From positions 1 through 64,000 of the forward strand of contig PCBK01000031.1 of NCBI GenBank assembly GCA_002731275.1: a stretch of DNA of 64,000 nt, in the 5' to 3' direction. Shown piece by piece: positions 21,091 to 31,118 of the stretch (the stretch's first letter is position 1; each line of letters starts with the position of its first letter). Origin of the DNA: Deltaproteobacteria bacterium (GTDB lineage Bacteria > Myxococcota_C > UBA6777). Position numbers and translations under genes: made by a program. Under the pieces are notes generated by a model. The model was given only the letters and a program-made list of their open reading frames with translations. It ran no database searches and was not told where the DNA came from.

Positions 21091-21924
21091 TTACTCTTCG
21101 CTCTCTTCGTCATGCTCTTGTGGCATCCCCAAACGCTCAAGGACGGCGGCGGTCAGGCGCGTGTAGTCCTCGACGCCGCGCCCACTCTTTGTCTCATACT
21201 GGAAGATGGTTTGGTGGTGCGCGGGGCTGGATTTATGACGTGTGTTGATGCGGATTGGGTCTTTGAAGACGAGGTCTTTGAAGTGCTCTCTCATCATATT
21301 TTCGACGTCGAAGGTGATGTTTTCGCGTCGGTCGTACATGGTGAGCAGATAACCTAGAATGTCGAGCTTGTCGTTGAGCCGTTTGCGGACCGTGTTGATC
21401 GTGGAGAGGAAGAGTTTGAGCCCCAGCATGGGTAGATACTCACAGCTGACAGGGATCAGGACGTAGTCCGAGGCGACGAGCGCGTTGACTGTCAACAGTC
21501 CGAGATACGGAGAGGTGTCGATGATAATGAAGTCTTGTTGTGCGGCGATCTCACTCTCTGCGATGATCCGCTTGAGTGCTTCTTCTCTGCCGAGCATGCT
21601 CGCGAGGGCGAGGTCGACGCGGACCATGGTTTCGCCGCTACATGCGATACTAAGCCGTTCGGTGGAGGTGTCGTGGATGACTTCATCGAGTGTGGTTTCT
21701 TCGAGGATGACTTCAGCGAGCCCTTGCTCATCTTCGGTGAGAGGGCGGTGAAGGATATGGGTGGCGTTGGCTTGAATGTCGATATCCAAGACGAGCACAT
21801 TATATCCTTGTAGTGTAAGGCCCGCTGCGAGATTGACAGCTGTCGTCGTCTTTCCCACGCCACCTTTTTGGTTGGCGACGGAGATGACGAGGGGACTTTG
21901 GGTGGATTCTGAGGCTTCACTCAT
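21091..21924 (-). CDS. ParA/Soj-family ATPase
   Basis: VISVANQKGGVGKTTTAVNLAAGL...VLDIDIQANAT...FIIIDTSPYLGLLTVNAL; SD AAGGAG upstream of ATG 21924. Confidence 0.93.
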   Translation of the reverse strand: MSEASESTQSPLVISVANQKGGVGKTTTAVNLAAGLTLQGYNVLVLDIDIQANATHILHRPLTEDEQGLAEVILEETTLDEVIHDTSTERLSIACSGETMVRVDLALASMLGREEALKRIIAESEIAAQQDFIIIDTSPYLGLLTVNALVASDYVLIPVSCEYLPMLGLKLFLSTINTVRKRLNDKLDILGYLLTMYDRRENITFDVENMMREHFKDLVFKDPIRINTRHKSSPAHHQTIFQYETKSGRGVEDYTRLTAAVLERLGMPQEHDEESEE

Positions 21925-22077
21925 TAAGGAGTTCTCCTTACAATACAAGAATGTATGGACAGTTTTGGGCCCACGTTTATCATGATCACGCTATGATAGG
22001 AGATGCTCTCTGGACTGTCAAGCACGACCTCATAGAAGGTGCCGATGTTCCGTGTGCTTTTCTCGTATGTCTTTTCT

Positions 22078-22620
22078 TCACCTTCTCGATGCGTGTTCTG
22101 GTCGCAGGACACCGAGTAGGGCTTTTTTCTGAAGTTCTTCAATGCGTTTGGCGAGATGTTCATGTGTGATGTCGATAAAGGGGGCATCGAGTGTGAGTGA
22201 GCGTTGGCCGTTGGTGTCGATACAGAGTTGGCTCTCTGGCGTGTGGGTGATGGAGACTTCGAGGAGCTGCCATGGGATCAACATACTTTGTTCTTCATCG
22301 TGGTAAAAGAGACCATCGCTGCGGATCGCGAGATACGTTTCGTCCTGCAAGAGACGTTGCGTTCCTGCGATCGCGAGAAGAGGGCCTGCTGGCGTCGCGA
22401 GTGTCCCCAGGATGATAAACCATGTGCGCAACCAACTGCCCTGAAAGTGAACGCTGTAAAATGCCAACCCCAAAAGTGTCGAACCGACCATCAAAACCCC
22501 AACCGCAAGCCCCCACATCTTGAGCATATGTTTGTTGTGTGATGGTCTGTACCATTCTACGATGAACCCTTCTCTCTTTGAGGGCGACATCCTCTTCCTC
22601 CGTATCGGTGCTTGAGACAT
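22078..22620 (-). CDS. Hypothetical membrane protein
   Basis: Two hydrophobic segments (WGLAVGVLMVGSTLLGLAFY; WFIILGTLATPAGPLLAIAG); start uncertain. Confidence 0.6.
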   Translation of the reverse strand: MSQAPIRRKRMSPSKREGFIVEWYRPSHNKHMLKMWGLAVGVLMVGSTLLGLAFYSVHFQGSWLRTWFIILGTLATPAGPLLAIAGTQRLLQDETYLAIRSDGLFYHDEEQSMLIPWQLLEVSITHTPESQLCIDTNGQRSLTLDAPFIDITHEHLAKRIEELQKKALLGVLRPEHASRR

Positions 22621-22929
22621 TCTCTTTGTGGTGACTTTGGTTGTCACGATGTGTGTTGTGTATTGTGTGCATCCATACAAGAGATGTACAGCCGAAAAGG
22701 CGGGAACTCCAACATTTTTTCGCATATCAACGCCGATGGTGTGGGTAATGACTTGATTTTGTAATCAAAAATGGATAATGATACATCCTCATCGACTCAT
22801 TTAGACAACAACAACAGGCGATGTCCTGCTATGTCTGAGACACAACGAATAGATTTCGTGTGTTTTGTGTTGGAAAGTAGTATACAATGTCATGCATGAT
22901 GATGGCACAATCAACAAGGATGAATAGAC

Positions 22930-25296
22930 GTGTTTGAAGGACTCCCGATACACCCTGGGATACTAATCGGTGGGGTTGTCTTTGTATTGATACTGCTGGT
23001 GCTACGGCGTAGCTCAAAGTCTCGTGAGCCCGAATGGTTACAGAAAGTTCGTGGTTTGGTGACGGCAGGAGAGTATGGTCAGGCTGCGAAGATCCAACTC
23101 GCACATGGTAATCGCAAGGAGGCCTACAATCTCTTTGCACGTGGAAACCTGCACAAAGATGCCTTACCCCTTGCTCAGGAGCTTGGGTTGAAAGAGAAGG
23201 TCGCTTTGCACGCAGAGCAGGCTGGTCGCTTCGATCTTGCAGCGGATTACTACATGCGTCTTCAGCGTTATGGCCAGGCCAGCCACCTCTTTCAGCGCGC
23301 AGGGATGTTCAAGGAGGCGGTCGATGCCGTTGAGCGTGACCCCGAAGCGTCCGTGCATGAGATCGCAAAATTATGGGAGAGATATCTCGTCTCCCTGTTC
23401 CCCGAAGGGATCCCTCCCGAACAGTTTGATCGTCAGTTGATGCAGACCATCCAGGACACCGCAGAGAAAACGGCTGCGGCGTACAAAAATGCAGGTGACG
23501 TCGAGCGTGCTGCGGTGATTTACGAGCAATGTCACCGTCACGATAAGGCGATGGAGCTGCGCAACAGCTTGCCTGAGTCTGCGCTCGACAAGATGGCGAC
23601 GCTCGCGCTTGGTGCATCCAACTCGCCTTCCAATAGTATGCTCGATGCACTTGGACGGGCATCACAACAGTACGAAGACAACAGACATCCTTCTCCCGGA
23701 CGCGGGTTTCCAAGGCAGCGTCCTGGTACACCAGGGCGAGGCGCCCCTCTCTCCGATGCCCCCATTGTAGGCACACCACTCCATGGGACGCCCATCGCTG
23801 TCGACGAAGAAGACGACATCAAGAGCCGCGTCTCCAAGGCCGCAGAGGCCGCACTCCATCGCAACGTCAATGATGCCCTTCACCGCACAAAAGGGACTGC
23901 ACTTCATCAGGATGATATTGAGGCGATCTCAGGTGTCGTCAATGAGGCCGTCAAGCAGGCGATGAAGGAAGCACCACCCTCCCGTCACTCTGGTCCTGTC
24001 CAGGTGGTGACACAAGCCCCCAAAGACTTCTCCTTTGACCCAAGCAGCGTCGAAGTTGTCTTCATTCGGGATCAAGCGAGCAACAAAGAAACACCTATCA
24101 GCAAAGTCTCCGATCGATACATCATCAAGGACAAGCTCGGCGAAGGTGGAATGGCTGTTGTATACCGCGCAATCGACAAAGTCCTCGATCGCGAAGTCGC
24201 CATGAAATTCCTCCCTGAAGGCGTCACACAAAGCTCAAAAATTCTCGAGCTCTTCGAGAAGGAAGCCAAAGCCTCTGCCGGACTCAATCACCCCAACGTT
24301 ATCACCGTATTTGACTACGGTGTTCTCGACGGTCGTCCGTTTATCTGTATGGAGCTCTTGCGTGGGTGTGGGATCGATGAGCTTCTAGAGCCTCCAGGGA
24401 CGGCTCTTGACCTGTTCGATGTCATCGACATCATGGAAGGATTGTTGCGTGCGCTAGAGTACGCTCACTCCAAGCGGATCGTGCACAGAGATGTCAAGCC
24501 CGCCAACATCATGCGTGTCGAGTCCGGACTGGTCAAACTCACGGACTTTGGTATCGCCAAAGTGATCGAACCCGACAAGAGCACGATGATCGCCGGGACA
24601 CCCTACTATATGGCACCCGAACAGTTTACGGGCAAAGGGATCGATCATCGCTGCGATCTGTTTGCCGCGGGTGTCAGTTGCTATCAAATGGTGACAGGGC
24701 AACTTCCTTTTGAGGGGTTGATGCGTTGGGAGCCTCCTGAGCGCCCCATTGAGTTTCGTGACATTCCTCTTGCTCTCGACGCATTTATCATGAAAAGCCT
24801 TGTCTTTGAGCCCGATGAACGATACCAGTCGGCCAAGCAAATGCTCAAAGACCTCAAGCGCATCTTGCGTGATCTGGAGTTTGATTCCTCTTACTCACAA
24901 CAAAGTCTCGACAGCATCCCTGCTGTATCCGATGGACAGGGAATTCTTGGCCTGGATAACATGTTCCAAGGGGGGACACCTGAGGATGAGTTGGGGATGG
25001 ATCTTCTTGACGACATCCTCGAAGATTCAGATGATGTCGTGGGACAAGGAGATACCGCACTTCAGGAGGTGATGATGTTGGAGGACGCGTTGGTCGATGA
25101 TGTGATGCACGATATCCTCGATGATATCATCGACTCAGACGAAGGCTCTCTGCCAAATGGTGCGAGGCCTTTTGTCGCAACGCAGTTCCCAGAAGATGGG
25201 ACGTATATCGATCCTAATGCCGCGCCGGAAGCTCCTGAAGAGAAGAGTGGGGACGATTTGGAGAAGCTGTTGATGGACTATCTCAAAGACTCTTGA
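22930..25296 (+). CDS. Membrane-anchored Ser/Thr protein kinase with repeat-containing N-terminus
   Basis: N-term TM HPGILIGGVVFVLILLVL; kinase YIIKDKLGEGGMAVVYRA...IVHRDVKPANIMRV...LTDFGIAKV; GTG start. Confidence 0.93.
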   Translation: MFEGLPIHPGILIGGVVFVLILLVLRRSSKSREPEWLQKVRGLVTAGEYGQAAKIQLAHGNRKEAYNLFARGNLHKDALPLAQELGLKEKVALHAEQAGRFDLAADYYMRLQRYGQASHLFQRAGMFKEAVDAVERDPEASVHEIAKLWERYLVSLFPEGIPPEQFDRQLMQTIQDTAEKTAAAYKNAGDVERAAVIYEQCHRHDKAMELRNSLPESALDKMATLALGASNSPSNSMLDALGRASQQYEDNRHPSPGRGFPRQRPGTPGRGAPLSDAPIVGTPLHGTPIAVDEEDDIKSRVSKAAEAALHRNVNDALHRTKGTALHQDDIEAISGVVNEAVKQAMKEAPPSRHSGPVQVVTQAPKDFSFDPSSVEVVFIRDQASNKETPISKVSDRYIIKDKLGEGGMAVVYRAIDKVLDREVAMKFLPEGVTQSSKILELFEKEAKASAGLNHPNVITVFDYGVLDGRPFICMELLRGCGIDELLEPPGTALDLFDVIDIMEGLLRALEYAHSKRIVHRDVKPANIMRVESGLVKLTDFGIAKVIEPDKSTMIAGTPYYMAPEQFTGKGIDHRCDLFAAGVSCYQMVTGQLPFEGLMRWEPPERPIEFRDIPLALDAFIMKSLVFEPDERYQSAKQMLKDLKRILRDLEFDSSYSQQSLDSIPAVSDGQGILGLDNMFQGGTPEDELGMDLLDDILEDSDDVVGQGDTALQEVMMLEDALVDDVMHDILDDIIDSDEGSLPNGARPFVATQFPEDGTYIDPNAAPEAPEEKSGDDLEKLLMDYLKDS

Positions 25297-25341
25297 ACGT
25301 CTCCAAGCCAACAAAAAGAACTGACGAAAGGTTCATGTGTG

Positions 25342-26016
25342 ATGAAGGATATACCAAAACAGCCAATGACCGGCAAAGAGAAGCGCTCTCTTCGGATCAT
25401 TGAGGCGGCTATGCAGTTGGCCGAAAAGGGTGGGTTTGCAGCGGTTCGTTTACGCGATGTCGCGACGAAAGCCGGGGTCGCTTTGGGGACCGTTTATAAG
25501 CGTTTTGAGAGCAAAGAAGAGTTGTTGATCGCCGCGCTTGAGATGGCCTCACGAGATTTTGAGCAGCAGCTTCGAGAGCACGACGTCTTCTCCCCCGAGC
25601 ACAGCGAGCTCGAACGACTCGAGTCGCTTTTTCGATTGTTTACCAATTTTTTCTGTAGCAATCCCAACTTCGCACGTGCAGTGCTCCGATCGGTCTCATC
25701 AGGAGAGCCTGTTCTTGCGGATAAGGTGAAACGATTCCACAACTGGATCGTGTGGTTAACCTCTCTTGCGTTGCTCGGTGAGAGCCCCGAAGAGCGACCT
25801 GAGCTTCCTATGAAATGGGAGCTAAAGTTTCAAGATACGTTGGAGTCCAGAGTCTCCGCAGCGTTACAATCCGTGTGGTTCTCTGCATTGGTTGGATGGT
25901 CGGGAGGGCTCAACTCCGAAGAAGACGTGATCATGCTTGTCAAAAGCTCGGTGGAGTTGATGTTGCCTGGCTATTACGCCCTTAAAGAAGCGACATCGTC
26001 GAGTGAGGAAGCGTGA
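25342..26016 (+). CDS. TetR-family transcriptional regulator
   Basis: RIIEAAMQLAEKGGFAAVRLRDVATKAGVALGTVYKRFESKEELL. Confidence 0.9.
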   Translation: MKDIPKQPMTGKEKRSLRIIEAAMQLAEKGGFAAVRLRDVATKAGVALGTVYKRFESKEELLIAALEMASRDFEQQLREHDVFSPEHSELERLESLFRLFTNFFCSNPNFARAVLRSVSSGEPVLADKVKRFHNWIVWLTSLALLGESPEERPELPMKWELKFQDTLESRVSAALQSVWFSALVGWSGGLNSEEDVIMLVKSSVELMLPGYYALKEATSSSEEA

Positions 26017-26019
26017 GGG

Positions 26020-26502
26020 CTATTGGACGTCTATAATCTCTAACTCATCGACACCACGAGGGCGTTCAACTTCGATGATGTCGCCAACTTGTGTGCCGGG
26101 CAGCTGTCGTCCAATGGGTGAAGAAGGGGTGATGACAGTCAGTTGTTTCGATTGCCAGGGGATTTTCATACCACCTTCTTTGGGACCAAAAAAGTACAAT
26201 CTGCTACCTTCTTCGTCTTCGAGTGTGACAATTGCACCGATGCCGATGGGGGTTTCTTCATCAAATGGACGGGGCGGCAATTGTTCATATGCAAAGATCG
26301 CTTCGTCCAACTCCGCCGTTCGTTTGGCTTGTGCGCCTGCGAGATAGGACGCTTCAAGCCCCCGTGTATCGTACTTGTTTTCGGCCTTTGATTCCTCGTG
26401 TGTGGCGGCCTCTTTTGTCGCCATTGCGGCTTTGTACACCTGCTCTCGTTCTTCTCTCAGTTGTGCGAGGATGTATTCGATAATGTCTTGCTTGGTCTTC
26501 AT
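26020..26502 (-). CDS. GreA/GreB-like elongation-factor family protein
   Basis: AENKYDTRGLEASYLAGAQAKRTAELDEAI...IGIGAIVTLEDEEG...ITPSSPIGRQLPGTQVGDIIEV. Confidence 0.8.
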   Translation of the reverse strand: MKTKQDIIEYILAQLREEREQVYKAAMATKEAATHEESKAENKYDTRGLEASYLAGAQAKRTAELDEAIFAYEQLPPRPFDEETPIGIGAIVTLEDEEGSRLYFFGPKEGGMKIPWQSKQLTVITPSSPIGRQLPGTQVGDIIEVERPRGVDELEIIDVQ

Positions 26503-26529
26503 CGTCGTGTTCCTCTCTGTGATGTCTAT

Positions 26530-27630
26530 CTACAGCTCCGAAGAGAGTCCCCGTTGGGCTTTGTCTCGTAGGTAGTGATCCATGATAACAAGTGCTCCCA
26601 TCGCGTCGACAATGGGGACCGCGCGTGGGACAACACATGGATCGTGGCGACCTGCTGCTTCGAGTTGGACAGGCGCGCCTTCTTTGGTGACAGTTTGCTG
26701 TGCTTTGCGGATCGTCGCGACAGGCTTAAACGCGACGCGAAAGTGGATCGTCGCACCTGTCGAAATCCCCCCAAGTGTCCCACCTGCGTTGTTGGTTTGT
26801 GGGATGACCTTGCCTTCTTCATCTGTCGTAAATGGGTCGTTGTGTTCGCTCCCTCTCATCTCGACACCTGCGAAGCCCGAACCGATCTCAAAGCCTTTCA
26901 CGGCGTTGATGCTCAACATCGCTTTGCCCAGATCGGCGTGTAACTTATCGAAGACTGGCTCTCCCAACCCGACAGGCGCGCCTTTGATCACACCACGTAC
27001 GACACCACCGATGGAGTCTCCGTCCTGTTTGACCTCTTCGACGAGTTGGATCATCTTCTCCGCGATGTCTTGATCTGGACATCGGATGATGTTGGATTCG
27101 ATCTGTGAGAGTGTGACCTGTTCGTGATCGACGTGAGCCCTGATTGGACCGACCTGTTCAACGTAGCTCAAGAATTGCATTCCGAGCACTTCTTTGAGGT
27201 ATTTTTGTGCGATCGCGCCGGCAGCGACACGAGCGAGAGTCTCTCGCGCTGAGGCGCGACCGGAACCTCGCCAGTCCCGACGTCCGTATTTTTGTTGGTA
27301 GGTAAAGTCCGCGTGAGAAGGGCGATACAATGTCATCAGCTTGTTGTATTCGCTGGGGCGGGCGTCTTTATTCGTCGCAAGTAAGAGGATGGGGGTCCCT
27401 GTGGTCATGCCTTCAAAGACGCCTGAGAGGATCTTGATCTGGTCTTGCTCTTTACGAGGCGTTGTGATCTTGCTTTGGCCGGGTTTTCGGCGATCGAGTT
27501 CAGGTTGGATGTCCTCCTCGCTGAGCGCAAGTCCTGGAGGGCAACCATCGATGACTACGCCGAGCGCGCCGCCATGTGATTCGCCAAAGGTGGAGATGCG
27601 GAAGAGATGTCCAAAGAGACTGCCTGGCAT
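26530..27630 (-). CDS. aroC: Chorismate synthase
   Basis: [30 protein letters not shown]...[14 protein letters not shown]. Confidence 0.97.
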   Translation of the reverse strand: MPGSLFGHLFRISTFGESHGGALGVVIDGCPPGLALSEEDIQPELDRRKPGQSKITTPRKEQDQIKILSGVFEGMTTGTPILLLATNKDARPSEYNKLMTLYRPSHADFTYQQKYGRRDWRGSGRASARETLARVAAGAIAQKYLKEVLGMQFLSYVEQVGPIRAHVDHEQVTLSQIESNIIRCPDQDIAEKMIQLVEEVKQDGDSIGGVVRGVIKGAPVGLGEPVFDKLHADLGKAMLSINAVKGFEIGSGFAGVEMRGSEHNDPFTTDEEGKVIPQTNNAGGTLGGISTGATIHFRVAFKPVATIRKAQQTVTKEGAPVQLEAAGRHDPCVVPRAVPIVDAMGALVIMDHYLRDKAQRGLSSEL

Positions 27631-27695
27631 CGGTGGCTCCTTTGTGTGCTTTTTCTTGTGAGGCAGGTGCTGTTTCTTTGACCGGCCTGATGGTT

Positions 27696-28370
27696 CTAAT
27701 GATCGAGTATTGCGAACATTCTTTGTAGTTGTTCATAAGTCAGTTGTCCGGGCGCGGACGCTTGGCTTGGGTCTTGTGGTGCGAAGATCATCTCATTGCC
27801 CCATAACGTACCATACACACGTGTGAGTGTTCCGTATGGTCCCATTCCCAGGACGATATGCTTTTCTTTGTGAGCGGACAATTGCTGGCCAAGCATCATC
27901 AAGCGCAGCGCGTCTGTCGGTGTTTGACAATACGTCGCGAGCTTACATATATCGGCTCGGAGCTGCTTCATCTCCTCTACAATCGCCGTGAGCTGTTCAT
28001 CTGGAGGGGTCGCCTCGTAGTTGTGATATGAAGCGATCAGGCGTGGTGCTAGAGCATGTGTTCGCAGATAAGAGAGCTCATCTTGCTGTGTGTGAATGTC
28101 TAGATCGAGCCAAGCATCTGATGAAGCGAGCTGTCGGAGGAGGGCGTATCGTTTTTGTAGGGGCATCTGGATCGGCGCGAGGCCCGGTCTGCGTAGCAGA
28201 AAGAGCAGGCGCCCTGGCCACCGCTGACACCACCTTGTGAGGTGGGCTTCTGGTGTGGGCAAAAAGTCCAGCCAGATCTCGAAGTAGGTATACTGCGCTT
28301 CGTTTTTTTCGATGGTGGACTCTATTGTTTCGGCATCATCGAGCTGGAGCGGGAGGCAATAGTGGATCAT
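27696..28370 (-). CDS. aroD: Type I 3-dehydroquinate dehydratase
   Basis: [10 protein letters not shown]...[12 protein letters not shown]; position in the aro cluster. Confidence 0.88.
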   Translation of the reverse strand: MIHYCLPLQLDDAETIESTIEKNEAQYTYFEIWLDFLPTPEAHLTRWCQRWPGRLLFLLRRPGLAPIQMPLQKRYALLRQLASSDAWLDLDIHTQQDELSYLRTHALAPRLIASYHNYEATPPDEQLTAIVEEMKQLRADICKLATYCQTPTDALRLMMLGQQLSAHKEKHIVLGMGPYGTLTRVYGTLWGNEMIFAPQDPSQASAPGQLTYEQLQRMFAILDH

Positions 28371-29245
28371 AGCGAAGAGACTCCAAAGTGTTGACAGATC
28401 ACGTCAGCCATCACGTCTCTCGGCGCGTCTCGCTCTGTGTACAAGGAGAACTGCTCGACACCCTGCTCCAGAAACATCTGTGCACCTCGAATGAGCCGGG
28501 CACCTTTGTCTTTGGCCTGTCGCAAGAGGACCGTCTCAAAAGGCGTGTAGATAGCATCCATGATGATCTGTGTGGGGCGAAGACAGTCCGATGGGAGCGG
28601 TGAAGCGTCGTGCATTGGGGGCATCCCAACGGAGGTCGTGTTGATGATGATATCTGCATCGTGGATCATGTCATGTGCCTGGAGAGAGTAAGCCGCACAA
28701 CCCACTTCTTGTGCCAGCTGTTCGGCCTTTTCGAGCGTCCTGTTAAAGAGCGAAGGGGTCCCTCCAAGTGATTGTACTCCCCACGCTGCCGCCCTCGCTG
28801 TACCTCCTGCGCCGAGAATGGCGATGTTGTTTCCAGCAAGCGCTGCATCGTCATCTTGTGAGGCGTTGAGTGTGCGGAGGAGTGGACGTATGATACCTAA
28901 CCAGTCAGTGTTGTAGCCTGTGAGCTGTCCATCTTCGGATTGGACGACTGTATTGACCGCACCGAGTCGTTGGGCCATAGGTTCGATGTCGTCGAGGAAG
29001 GGGAGTATATCTTGTTTGTGGGGGATGGTGCACGTTAACCCACGAATCCCCATACTCCGGACACCTGCGACGACTCTCTCCAGATCTCCCTTGGCGACCT
29101 CTGAGGCGAGATAGACATACTTATCTTCGATACCGAGGGCGCGGTAAGCTGTGTTGTGCATGACTGGGGAGAGGGAGTGGGAGACAGGTGAGCCGACGAT
29201 CATGCAGAGCTTGGTGGTCGCGTTGAATGGAGAGCTTGCGGTCAT
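28367..29245 (-). CDS. aroE: Shikimate dehydrogenase
   Basis: IVGSPVSHSLSPVMHNTAYRALG...GYNTDWLG...ILGAGGTARAAAWGV. Confidence 0.96.
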   Translation of the reverse strand: MTASSPFNATTKLCMIVGSPVSHSLSPVMHNTAYRALGIEDKYVYLASEVAKGDLERVVAGVRSMGIRGLTCTIPHKQDILPFLDDIEPMAQRLGAVNTVVQSEDGQLTGYNTDWLGIIRPLLRTLNASQDDDAALAGNNIAILGAGGTARAAAWGVQSLGGTPSLFNRTLEKAEQLAQEVGCAAYSLQAHDMIHDADIIINTTSVGMPPMHDASPLPSDCLRPTQIIMDAIYTPFETVLLRQAKDKGARLIRGAQMFLEQGVEQFSLYTERDAPRDVMADVICQHFGVSSL

Positions 29246-29754
29246 GTCAGCGCCTTGAGTTGTGAGAGGATGTGTCTACAGACCTCTTGTGGAGTGGAGG
29301 TGTCCGTTTGGATCGTGATGTCGGCGGCGTCTTCGTAAAGTTGGCGGCGTGTGTTGTAGAGTGTTTTCGCTTTGTCAACATCCATAAAAAGTGGCCTTGT
29401 CGATGTCTCCGTTCCTATTCTTTGTTGGATGATGGCGAAGGACGTGTCGAGATAGATCAGCAGGCCTCCATGAGCACGGAGTTGTTCGATGTTTTCAGGT
29501 TGTATGATGCTGCCACCACCTGTCGAGATGACGGTCTGTTGCGCCTCTCTTTGGGAACGCACACAGGCTCGCTCTAACGCGCGAAAATGGTCCTCTCCAT
29601 GTTTCGTGAAGATCTCAGCGATGTCGCCAAAAGAGGGGTTTTGCTGGAGCAGCAAGCTGTCGAGGTCGACAAAGGTGTATCCTAGCTGCTCCGCGAGTTG
29701 TGCGCCGATAGTGCTCTTTCCTGATCCCATAAAGCCGATGAGCACGATCTTCAT
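29242..29754 (-). CDS. aroK: Shikimate kinase
   Basis: IVLIGFMGSGKSTIGAQLAEQLGYTFVDLDSLL...ISTGGGSI. Confidence 0.96.
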   Translation of the reverse strand: MKIVLIGFMGSGKSTIGAQLAEQLGYTFVDLDSLLLQQNPSFGDIAEIFTKHGEDHFRALERACVRSQREAQQTVISTGGGSIIQPENIEQLRAHGGLLIYLDTSFAIIQQRIGTETSTRPLFMDVDKAKTLYNTRRQLYEDAADITIQTDTSTPQEVCRHILSQLKALT

Positions 29755-31073
29755 GTGTCAACTCCCGTTCTCTCTACGTGGATACCTGTCGATTGGAGCA
29801 CCTGCCAAAAGTCTGGAAAAGACTTGGTCACGACGTGTGGCTCGTTGATCTCGATCCCTTCGAGATGTGCACCGAGGATCGCGAAGGACATCGCCATACG
29901 ATGATCTTCGTATGTGTCGATGCGCGCTTTGTGAGGTGTCCCTCCCTCGATGGTGATACTCTCTTCTGTGATGGTGCTGTGGATTCCGAGTTTTTCGAGC
30001 TCCTGGTGGAGCGCTACGAGACGATCTGTTTCTTTGTGTTTGAGCGTGCTGAGTCCCGTGATGTGTGTCTTTCCCTTTGCACAAGAGGCGATGACTGCGA
30101 GACTTTGCGCTGTGTCTGGCATCGAAGACATGTCGACCTCGACGCCTTGGCAGCTTGTGGGACCTTTTACTTCGATCCAGGGGACACCTTGATGGACGCC
30201 TGTGCGATATGTGCAGCCCATCTTTTCGAGAATGTGGGCAAATTGAATATCTCCTTGCAGTGATGTGGGGGAGGCGTTGTGGACTCTTATCCTGCCTCCT
30301 GAACATGCTGCAAGCCCCCAAAAGTACGAAGCTCCAGAGGCATCTCCTTCGATGTGCAATGTCGTCGGCGTGTAGGTTGCGTGAGGGGTGACGTGATAAC
30401 AGCGGTAGTCTTCGTGTGTGACGCTTACATCGAAGTGTTCCATCATCTCACAGGTCATATCGATATAGGAGGGGGAGATCTGTTGTCCTTCCACCTGAAG
30501 CTGAAGTCCATTGGGAAGCTGCGGAGCGATCAACAACAAAGCCGTAAAAAACTGGCTGCTGATATGTCCTTGCATACTGGCCTTTGTTCCCCAACCATCT
30601 TTGTGCCCGCGGATTCGCAGAGGTGGATGTCCAGGTGTCCCTTCGTAGGTGATGTCTGCGCCGAGCGTCTTGAGCGCATCGACGAGCGCACCGATAGGAC
30701 GCTTGTGCATACGCTCACTGCCGTGAAGACGGACTTCGCAGCCTTCGACCACGCAACATAGCGCCGTGAGAAAGCGCATCGTCGTCCCTGCTGGACCTAC
30801 ATCGATATCACCTTTGTAAGGGGTCAATTGTCCACCTGTCCCGTGGATGGTGAGCGTGTCGCCTGCCTCCTCGATACGAACGCCGAGCTTGCGCAATCCC
30901 TCGATGAGAAAGCGAGAGTCATCACTTTGTGAGGTCGCGTGGAGTGTGCTCTTCCCGTCTGCGAGGGACGCGATGATCAAGGCGCGGTTTGTGTAACTCT
31001 TTGAACCCGGCAGTGTGATCTCCGCGTCGATGGGATGAGCTGGTGGTTTGAGTCGAAGAAAAGATGAACGCAT
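29751..31073 (-). CDS. aroA: 3-phosphoshikimate 1-carboxyvinyltransferase
   Basis: LPGSKSYTNRALIIASLADG...GTTMRFLTAL...KETDRL...DHRMAMSFA. Confidence 0.97.
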   Translation of the reverse strand: MRSSFLRLKPPAHPIDAEITLPGSKSYTNRALIIASLADGKSTLHATSQSDDSRFLIEGLRKLGVRIEEAGDTLTIHGTGGQLTPYKGDIDVGPAGTTMRFLTALCCVVEGCEVRLHGSERMHKRPIGALVDALKTLGADITYEGTPGHPPLRIRGHKDGWGTKASMQGHISSQFFTALLLIAPQLPNGLQLQVEGQQISPSYIDMTCEMMEHFDVSVTHEDYRCYHVTPHATYTPTTLHIEGDASGASYFWGLAACSGGRIRVHNASPTSLQGDIQFAHILEKMGCTYRTGVHQGVPWIEVKGPTSCQGVEVDMSSMPDTAQSLAVIASCAKGKTHITGLSTLKHKETDRLVALHQELEKLGIHSTITEESITIEGGTPHKARIDTYEDHRMAMSFAILGAHLEGIEINEPHVVTKSFPDFWQVLQSTGIHVERTGVDT

Positions 31074-31118
31074 GTCGGCCTCTCTTGTGGGAGCGTATCG
31101 ATAAGTCCTTCTGTCGAC

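Noticed and set aside
22734-22794. tRNA-Thr(TGT)-like element (ttgattttgtaatcaa hairpin, CGATG/CATCG ends)
   Set aside because: Only about 61 nt and lacks a TTC T-loop and proper D-arm; probably a chance hairpin between divergent genes.
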